DNA from: Ustilaginoidea virens
Taxonomy: Eukaryota > Ascomycota > Sordariomycetes > Hypocreales > Clavicipitaceae
Direction: 5' to 3'
Length of the DNA stretch: 64,000 nucleotides
Assembly: GCF_000687475.1 (NCBI RefSeq)
Contig: NC_057317.1
Coordinates: 4,464,501 to 4,528,500, forward strand
Part shown: positions 56,358 through 64,000 of the stretch, piece by piece
How positions within the stretch are numbered: the first letter of the stretch is position 1
Layout of the letters: every line of letters starts with the position of its first letter
Position numbers and translations under genes: made by a program
The notes under the pieces: model-generated
Databases searched by the model: none
Seen by the model: only the letters and a program-made list of their open reading frames with translations
What the model was told of the DNA's origin: nothing

Positions 56358-58633
56358 ATGGATGCAAGGACAAGCATGGCGTATTCCCGTCTTGGGCAAG
56401 AGAGCCCCCGGCTTTCTTCATCCCCGGTCGTTGAGGAGCTTTTCGACCAGATATTCGATTGGCGTCTCTACTGCGAGTCCACCCGGGAGCTAGAACCGTC
56501 CCACTTGCCCGGCCGCCAGACGCCGCAGGGCCTGTCCAAGCTCATAACCCATTTCGCTCCCCCATCTCTTGACCTTGACACTCTTGCCATCAGTGACCTC
56601 CAACCCGAGCTCTACAAAATGAAGACTCAGTTCCGGCCTGATGATGACACGCCCACCACCTCCACCTCGGACTACTCGGCACACTCCCCTCCCGAGTTGG
56701 TCCAGGAAGGAGGCAGCACATCTCCTTCGGACCACTCCGGATCTGTCTTCCTCGACCACGTTGAAGAGCGTCCCCACCCAGCTGATGTTACCCTTCATGA
56801 AGTCCAAGCCCAAGATGATGAGTGGACTTATCCACAGACCGAAGACGCCCTCAAACCCGTTCGTCCGGGCTACCCTTCCCACATTCTCGTTCAGGGAGAC
56901 TGTACTGGGCTTCAGTCGAGGCAAGCTGCTGGAACAAAGCGTCGACGCTCCATCAAGGACATCGACAAGAGGCCCAGGCAGTTAGTTGACCCTGTCCAGA
57001 CGGCAGACGTCCGCAAGAGTGGGGCATGTGTGCCATGTCGAGTAACCAAGACCAGGGTAAGACACTATCATGCATATCCACACCAGGAGACATCTTTTGA
57101 CTGACTGACCATCTGTCTCAGTGTCATGACAGTGGTGTCTGTCCCACATGCAGAAAGGCGTTTCCGAACCATTCTCATCTCATCTGCACTCGCTTGACTC
57201 CCGCGACGGCTTGGCCAGTCATGGCCAAGGTACCAGGTGTGTACATGGTGACTTGACTTCTTCTTCTCCCCCCCCCCCCCCCCCCCCATCCCCCTTCTTT
57301 CTCCCTGCCGCCAGAAAGAAAGGGAGAAGAAAGGAAGAGGTTGGCTGGACCATCTTTATTGACAGATTTACTCCCCCACCAGACTTTTGGTCCAGCTTTG
57401 CTGCTGAGGAGCAGTATCTCTGTTCCGGTCCCCGGTTTTTCACCGGCAGCCCAAGGGATATCGCCATCTTGTTCAGCAATGAGAAGCATTCGCCTTCGTT
57501 GTATGCCACAGTCCAGGCATACAGGTCCACCAATAACCATGATGAGACCGGATGTCCGAGAACTGCTGCGTTTCCTCGAGAGAAGGTCCCCAGTCATCCA
57601 AGGCTCCAGCGATGGGTTGAAGAGCAAATCAAGCGTGAGGCCGGCGCAGAGTTCGGTCTCCTGTTGCAAAACTTTCTGCGAGTATACTCCAAAGACGATC
57701 TGCAAAAAATGCCCAAGGTCTGTCATCATGTCCGCTTCTGAAGCAGTACCACCGGCGGGGATGTGCCTACCTTGGCTAACTTGGACGCAGTACGATTTGG
57801 TGAGCAAGGTTCACAAGATGAATTGCTTTTTCAGAATCTGGAAAATGCCCGCGTTCTTGTGCATAGACCCTTCCAAGAAGCTAGTTCCCCTCCCGGTTTC
57901 GGTTCAGGCGCAGCTGAGAAGCATCGCCAGAAAGGCGCTAGACCGGTTGGAGTATGATGTATTCAAGATGTTGGACGACTGCCTCAGCCAACAGGGCTCG
58001 CCAAAGGCAGATGAGCGCGTTGCCATTTGGGTGAGCATGTGGCAGCTCATGCTCATGTACAGAGAGCTCTTGATCGCGTACAAGGCCCATCTTGGCCAAA
58101 TGAAGCGGGACCCAAGCTCCCCTGATGAATTCAGTCAGTCGTGCCATCGGTTTTGGGATGCCGGGTTCAACCATGATTCTGATGATTCTGAGCAGTCACT
58201 TCCCAGACTCAGCAACACCGGCGTCTCGTTGATAACTTCTATCCCCTCCTCGCCATCTTTTATCATTATCAGTTCCGAACCAGGAAAAGCATCGAGCTAT
58301 CTTTCGACTGGCTGGACGGAATGCCATCGTCCTCGGTACCACGTGAGGACAAGGACAACATTCGTTGCATTGGCCAGCAATTGCTTGTCTCGAGAGCAAG
58401 TCTTTGTAAGTTGTGCGAAAGCGGCTGACAGGTGCACTTTGTGCCAAGCTAACGAAGCCGCAGATGGTTACATTGAATCTTCAGCAGACACGGTTGACGT
58501 GGACAAGATGCTGTGGACTTTTGTCGTCGAGCACGAGGTGAAGAAGATGAACGCTCGGAAGCGTAATCCGAAAGGATCAGGCTCCAAATCCAAGAAATCG
58601 CGGCAAGATGACGACGAACTTGATGACCAATGA
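56358..58633 (+). CDS. Zn(II)2Cys6 fungal-type transcription factor
   Basis: A predicted DNA-binding regulator. Six exons (56358-57056, 57122-57236, 57383-57717, 57791-58133, 58196-58405, 58464-58633) give about 623 aa. The binuclear cluster has Cys at 224, 227, 234, 240, 243 and 255 (CVPCRVTKTR then CHDSGVCPTC), spacing C-x2-C-x6-C-x5-C-x2-C-x11-C; it lies mid-protein behind a 220-residue acidic/Pro-rich N-terminus, and an intron separates its second and third Cys. The downstream region is helical (VHKMNCFFRIWKMPAFLC, VSMWQLMLMYRELL, LVDNFYPLLAIFYHYQF) and has AFPREKVPSH, as in several hypocrealean factors I recall. The tail is basic. The 58134-58195 intron is inferred because a frame change is needed there. 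Target genes are unknown. Confidence 0.82.
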
Positions 58634-58801
58634 CAGGCTAGTTTTCCAACAGGCAGTCAGCCATTGGTTGCTTATGACTTTTGGGGCTTGAGCCGGGGGT
58701 GGGTGGTGAAGGGATGATTCAACAAATAGAAACGAAAGGGAAGGAAAAAAATGCTGAATCGAGTATGAGATGACTGATGAACTTTTGGCATTTGTTCTGC
58801 C
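58634..58801. other. Convergent gap between the Zn2Cys6 gene and RTG2
   Basis: Only 168 bp separate the two stop codons, so the 3'UTRs probably overlap. Confidence 0.7.
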
Positions 58802-60739
58802 TCAGAGAAGAAAAGAGGCGTTGAGAGATGCTTTGTATCCAGTTTTGCCTCCCTTGTTCTTGGTGGTGCTCTTGAAGGTGTCAGCGAGTTGCTCTAGATT
58901 GATCCTTTTGGCAATTTCCGCTGATAGTTGGATAGTTAATTCCACTTTATTCCGGCCTGCCTTTATCTTTGAGACGTGCGAGCTGAACCTGTGAATCAAA
59001 ACCATTTAGTTTGGGCCATAGAAGGCAAGGGAGGAAAGACGACAAGTCGCAAGTCATCTCACCCCGATCAATCAATCAATCAACTTACCCAAGTGCAGAC
59101 ACGAGGGTCCCTGGCTCTCTGGGCATCACCGGAAACACCGAGGTCAAAAGGTTGGACACGGCGCCAATGTAGAGAGCCCAGAAGACCGCGTCTGTTTGAT
59201 GGTTTTCAATTATCCCCCAGAGGCCCCTGTACAAGGCTTCATCAGAGGGCCCGATATCGTTGCCCCATCTCGCGCACAAGGTTACAGCTAGTAGTGCACG
59301 ACCGAGATGGGTCAAACCGGGACAGTCTGAATCGCGCACAACGGAATGATGCAGGGCGAACGACGTGTTGCAGCTGGAACTGTATCCTGCTCGTGTCCAG
59401 ATCTGGCGGATGAACAAGGCGGCCAGTCCACGAGCCAACACAGTCGGCATGTTTTGGAAGTTTGTCTCAGCCGCAGGGAGCGAAGCGGACAGCAGGTTGA
59501 CAACAGCATCGAAGACTGGTCTTTCGCCGTCTTTAACACCTGCCAGAGCTTCGAGTGGGTTGCTCTCACGAATTTCCTTGGGCATCTTCATCATCAATGC
59601 TCCCTGTCGATTGGACCCGCCGCAGAACGTGACTCGGCGGATGTTGGGCACGACGGCGATGAAGGCTTCGATGACGGCAGCGATTGCGGGAAAATGCTGG
59701 CGTCTCCTCTTGGACATGCCATGAATCTTTCCGACATGCTCCTCGTTGACTTGGCGCATCTTGGTTGGCTGCTTGAACTGAGATGCCGGGACAGAGTATG
59801 TGCTGGTCGAATGGATTGGGTAGGGTGAGATTGGGTCGTTGTGCATCAGCATGCTTCCGTAGCCGCGGAATCCACCACCGCACATGTAAACATCGACGAC
59901 TGCTGCATCGTCTCCGCCATCCTGAGCCTCCCTTGTGGCTTGGAGGGTAGGGAACTTGTCGCATAGGCTGGCGTAAATGCGCGCGATCCCGTCCTGCAGC
60001 GTTTTCGTCTCCTCTGCCTGGGCCTGGGCGGATTGCCCCCGGATACGATTTGCGAGTTTGGCAGCGCCGTAGGGAAGGCTCTCGCCAGCCATGGCAGCGT
60101 CAAACTCGTAATTCTCCTTGGTGGCATCGACCCACGTCATCTGCAGGCTACCACCGCCCAGGTCGAGAAAGAGTGCGCCCCCGTCGGGGACATGGGCCAG
60201 ATTGCTTCGCGAGCCCATGACTGCACCAAGGAGGGTTTCAACGGCGGGGTCCAAGATTAGCACTCCAAGCCCATTCGTGGCAGCTGCTATGGCCTCGAGC
60301 ATTTGACCCCCGTTTGACGCGCGGCGCATCGCTTCGGTGGCCAAAATCAGCATCTGCGACTGGGGCACGCCGTGCATCAGGGCCACCTGGCGGAATCCCG
60401 ACAGAGCAGACGCGACAGCTTCGACGGTCTCGGAGGGGAAGATCAGCCCGCTGGCTGACGGTTCCAGGGCATCAAACAGAGATATGGGTGCCCGACTGGA
60501 AAAGATGGGCGTGAGCAGCCTCGTTGTCGGAGGTTCCATGGAAGTGATTGAAAACCGGATACCATTGCTGTATTTTGGTTCGAGATCAACTACGGCTTCG
60601 GGCAGAGTCACGGAAGCCAGCAGGCGTGAACAAACCTTCCCATGTCGACAATGGCGTAGAGGTGATTCTCATCATCGGGGTGCCATGGTGGAAGCTTGTC
60701 AAGGAGATTCGCCAGAGTGATGATGTCTGCGGCGGGCAT
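58802..60739 (-). CDS. RTG2: Retrograde regulation protein 2 (Ppx/GppA phosphatase family)
   Basis: Rtg2 senses mitochondrial state and controls Rtg1/3 nuclear entry in yeast; its fold is that of exopolyphosphatase/GppA enzymes. Exons 60739-60636, 60567-59089 and 58988-58802 give about 589 aa, normal for the family. The first actin-like ATP-binding motif, VDMGSNGIRFSI (about 31-42), is made by joining exons 1 and 2. Others are ILATEAMRRASN, FLDLGGGSLQMTWVD and the Rtg2-like block SKRRRQHFPAIAAVIEAF. The C-terminal exon encodes KIKAGRNKVELTIQLSAEIA. Intron 2 begins GTAAGTTGATTGATTGATTG, a tetranucleotide repeat on top of the donor. Whether it has phosphatase activity or a signalling role in this organism cannot be told from sequence. 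Confidence 0.9.
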
Positions 60740-61756
60740 GTTGAGACGGCGATTTGGGGGGGGGGGTGTTTGTTGGAGGACGGCCACCGTCAGCTGGGTC
60801 ACCCAAGGTGGAGAAACGAGGTTTACGACGATGTAGAGTCTGGTAGAGAGGAATGGCTGGGCCGGTGGAACGAGGTGGAAAAAGTCACACGTACGACGGG
60901 GGGACTGAGGTTTGAAACTTGAATGGTGAAGGCTCCCCCGCCCACAAAAATTGGTGAATTGGTGAATTGGTGAAGTCATTCTACATGGTAGGCAAAGTGG
61001 GGCTGTCTGGTTCTTGATGCTGTCAAACTGCTTGCTGGTAGCTACACTATGTACGAAGCAGAAATCCCAGACATGGTGGCATGAGCGCCTGGTAGGACTG
61101 GAGGGAGGGATGGGATATGGAGGTTAATCAAAGCCGACGTCTTGTGCGTCTATTTCCATGCCCGAGTCTAAAGGGACAGATATTTGCGGCGACGATCCAC
61201 CACAGCAATGGATATATGTAGTAGTGGCCGAGGTCAGGCGCCATGTACCTCCTACCTGGTACCAGGGGTACCAGGTATCTCTATCTAGAATTGCCTTAGG
61301 GGGAGGAACCTAAGGAAAGGCTCTTGGTAGCTACATACCCTGCGCCCACCGAAGTACGTTTTGCCCTTGGGGGCTTCTCTCCGTAGAGTTGCTGGGGTAA
61401 GGGGAAGAAAAAGGTGGGAGGAGAGTAAGAATGGCAAAAAAATTGTCACTTGTCGCCGACTTGTCATGTTTGGCGGCTTCAGCCATCCACGAGGTACAGA
61501 AGTAGTAGCCGTGCGGCATCGGAAGAAGGGGCATTTGCAAGTAATTCAAAGAATGGACACGCGAGGTGGCCGGCCAATGTCTTGCCACGCTCTTATAAAA
61601 CGGGTCTCGTGTGGGCGAAGCCAAGGCTCGTTCGTGGCAGAGAGACGGACGCATTGACGCCAGAAGAGCCTATTGGGCATGAACGGAGGGCAGGGCAGGG
61701 CAGGGCAGCATGGGGCTGGGCTGCTGGAAGGGAGACGGCACGCTGTTCGACGGCCA

Positions 61757-61798
61757 AGACCAAGACCGAGACCGAGACCAAGACCAAGACCAAGACAG
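61757..61798 (+). repeat. CAAGAC hexamer repeat, 7 copies
   Basis: Seven CAAGAC/CGAGAC units in intergenic DNA. Confidence 0.9.
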
Positions 61799-62721
61799 TT
61801 GACATGCTGGCCATTGGCGGGGGCGCGCTTCGGAATCATGAATAGCACTCGGTAGTTTGCTGCAACCTTTGGGCATCAGCGACCGCAAGCAAGTTGTGTG
61901 CATAACCAAGAGGCAGCGCCAGCGGATGTGTATCATGTAGCATGGCAGATGGACCAGGACAGGAGTCGAGGTCCCGAGGCGACATAGGATTCGGAAACGT
62001 CCAGTGCAACGCGACAGCAGCTCCCAAGAGGAGGCAGATGCCGTCCGTCATGAACGAGAACCATTGGCCAGGAGTTTGAAGTTGGGCAAGCGGGAACAAC
62101 AACCCCAGCGACGGCCTTGTTCAACAAGGAAATCTCTCCACACCCCGAGTTTCCGCAGCAGCAGCAGGGGCAGGGGCAGGGGCCTGCTGCGTCCAGTGAC
62201 GCCAGTAGTGATGGATTCACGTCTGCCCTCGAGTCTCGAGTCTCTCTCGCTCGGCTCGTCGACTCGTCGACTCACTCTCGCATTGGAGTTACCCAAGGCA
62301 TCCTTCGATTCCGTGCTTAGCGGCTTCATTGTACCGGGCCCACCGCGGCCACAATCGGACCGTCGAACGGCTGCATCGTGTCGTGCACGTGCAGCTCGTG
62401 CGGAGGGAGTTGTTATTGTCGGTTGTCAAGGCGTCGGTCGAGTCGAGTTGCACGGTTCCCCCCCGCCTTTGGAACGCGTCAACTTCGCAACGCGATATCG
62501 CGGCTTCCACAGTGCCCGTACTGTGTGGAGCACAATCGCACACAAACCTGAGCTGGCCATAAAAAAAAAAGAAGAAAAAAAAAAAAGGGAAGAAGAATAG
62601 AGACGTTGTTCTGCTTGCCCCGATGCCCGTGCGTCTGCGACGAGAATAGTAGCAACTCCAGTCGACTGATTTGACTGATGAATGAATGCAATCCGAACGG
62701 GTTATCACGTACCTCGCGACT

Positions 62722-62751
62722 GGGCAGGGCAGGGCAGGGCAGGGCAGGGCA
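62722..62751 (+). repeat. GGGCA pentamer repeat, 6 copies
   Basis: Six exact units; a shorter run of the same unit occurs at about 61687-61709. Confidence 0.9.
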
Positions 62752-63824
62752 GTAGCTGCATCAGCCCGCCCGCCCTCTACTCTGCCCACCCCCGCGAAAG
62801 GAGGAGCGGCGGCAACGTGAATGACCGCCCACTCTTTTGCAAAATGCTTCCCATTGTTTGATTGTTGATTGTAGATGTGCTCTTTTGTGCTGAAAGATTG
62901 TCTCAGCTTGATGCAGCATTGTTGGACATTTTCGAACGCGCGAGACATGACATTGGGACGTGCAAGGAACCTGCGAGCCCCACGGCGAGGGCCGAGTGCA
63001 GACGTCGTTTGGCCGCTGTTGGCCGCTTTCCCGCCTCCCAAGCCAATGTTCAATGTTTGCCTCGAGACTGGCAGGTGATTTTTCTTCATCACGGCGATTC
63101 ACCAGCCCCCGATCCATCGATCGTGCCCTGCTGTGCTGCTGTGGGGGTGACTGGTGCCGCCATGTCCAGCGGCCAGTCCCCCCAGAGGGGCTGCCGAGCC
63201 CTCGGCCCCCTTGCATCTGCCCTCGGTAGATGGATCATGGGAGCATCGTGCCGCGAACGGGTGGTTGGGGATCGATTGCCAGGTCTGCTGAGAGGCTCCG
63301 AACAATAAATAGATCGGGCAGGCCGCAGATGAGCACTGTGCCCAAAAAAAAAAATAAAAAAAATCTTCAGCACCAGAAATAAATGCCTGTCCACCGCCAA
63401 GTCTAGAGAGCACGCACCCATTGTTTGCATCAGCACGTTGGACCAGAAAATCAACCCCCCCCCCCCCCCCCCAATCATGCTGGTTTGTTTCGGACTCACC
63501 ACCCCGTGTGACAAGAAGCAACATCAATTAACAACCAGAAGCAGTCATTGACGCTAAATGATTCAACCTTTCTCATCGACGCATCTCTCTGCCCTTGTTG
63601 CTCGTCCAAGTCCAGCCTCTGACAATGGTGGTCACTGCACTCTGTGCCATGTCCAGTGATCCAATGACGGACCGACCAGTCGGAGGAGCGCAGAGTATCA
63701 CTGACCACCAGACATTTCCTCGCAACCGTCAATCACGTTCGAAGCAGGTGCCACCTATCAGCGACAACGACGACGTCCTCTGCCAACCCAGCGGCAAACA
63801 TAATAGTACCGGGCAGTTGACGCT

Positions 63825-63888
63825 GCTCTTGCTGCTGCTGGCTCTTGCTGCTGCTGGCTCTTGCTGCTGCTGGCTCTTGCTGCTGCTG
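63825..63888 (+). repeat. 16-bp tandem repeat, 4 copies
   Basis: The unit GCTCTTGCTGCTGCTG is repeated four times exactly, followed by more CTG triplets. A period of 16 shifts the reading frame each unit, so on the minus strand poly-Ser, poly-Gln and poly-Ala alternate, which argues against coding. Confidence 0.85.
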
Positions 63889-64000
63889 CTGCTGCTCCAC
63901 ATGTCGGCCCTTTCTTGGACGCCCTTCGTTCCTGCACCGGTAGTTGATGCGCCAGTTTTATGTGCTTTCAATGTCCGCCGCCGCCTGGCCGTGTCAAGTC

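Larger units (their letters stand above)
60740..64000. other. Terminal 3.3 kb with no supported gene
   Basis: Only short, repeat-driven open frames are present. The region contains a (GAATTGGT)n run (about 60954-60978), GGTACC motifs (about 61257-61277), a GGGCA repeat (61687-61709), CAAGAC hexamers (61757-61798), GGGCA x6 (62722-62751), an A-rich tract (62560-62590), a C19 run (about 63453-63471) and a 16-bp repeat (63825-63888). A gene may lie just past the right edge. Confidence 0.5.

Noticed and set aside
62289..63092. 267-codon minus-strand frame near the right end
   Set aside because: It includes a translated A/T tract (poly-Phe) and a translated GGGCA repeat; no conserved sequence.
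63729..63971. Possible poly-Gln protein at the right edge
   Set aside because: The 16-bp period rotates the frame through Ser, Gln and Ala, which indicates a non-coding minisatellite.

Overview
The window reads as nuclear DNA of a filamentous ascomycete, most likely a sordariomycete and probably Hypocreales. The reasons are short (about 55-175 nt) GT-AG introns with CTAAC/CTGAC-like branch sites, moderately GC-rich coding sequence, intergenic DNA full of palindromic GGTACC/CCTAGG and GTACTCCGTAC motifs, and a protein set typical of that group (VPS10, MED16, CSN4, ADE17, RAD17, RTG2, a Zn2Cys6 factor, a questin-oxidase-like protein). I assign no species. I recognised no tRNA, rRNA, CRISPR array, transposase, retroelement or viral gene.

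Layout: the 3' end of VPS10 (+, 1-867); two lineage-restricted proteins of unknown function (-, 2319-3803 and 5443-6442); a roughly 5 kb gene-poor stretch; D-lactate dehydrogenase (-, 11525-13591) divergent from Mediator subunit MED16 (+, 14761-18088); a large coiled-coil protein (+, 20370-24132); a family X DNA polymerase (+, 25669-28170); peroxisomal membrane protein PXMP4 (+, 28863-29970); COP9 signalosome subunit 4 (+, 30629-32023); an SGNH/GDSL hydrolase (-, 32292-33488); the bifunctional purine enzyme ADE17 (+, 34505-36626); checkpoint clamp loader RAD17 (-, 37233-39851); a questin-oxidase-like protein (-, 40420-41757); a UBE3D-type E3 ligase (+, 42440-44047); a SNF2-family ATPase (+, 44383-47976); a DUF8004-like protein (-, 48745-51768); a 4.6 kb gap; a Zn2Cys6 transcription factor (+, 56358-58633) convergent with RTG2 (-, 58802-60739); and a final 3.3 kb with no gene I can support.

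Most genes are housekeeping and independently regulated. The only loose theme is genome maintenance and proteolysis (POL4-like polymerase, CSN4, RAD17, UBE3D, SNF2 ATPase within about 22 kb), which may be chance. No biosynthetic cluster, defence island or other new system could be supported. The most unusual content is structural: two GC-AG introns in one dehydrogenase gene; homopolymer runs up to T59, one filling nearly half an intron; minisatellites at splice sites, in 5' leaders and inside a polymerase catalytic domain; a 15-bp repeat carrying an in-frame ATG per copy in front of the SGNH hydrolase; and a 16/32-bp hierarchical minisatellite. Exon boundaries were worked out by hand from reading frame, splice signals and remembered family sequences; none was checked by alignment or transcripts.
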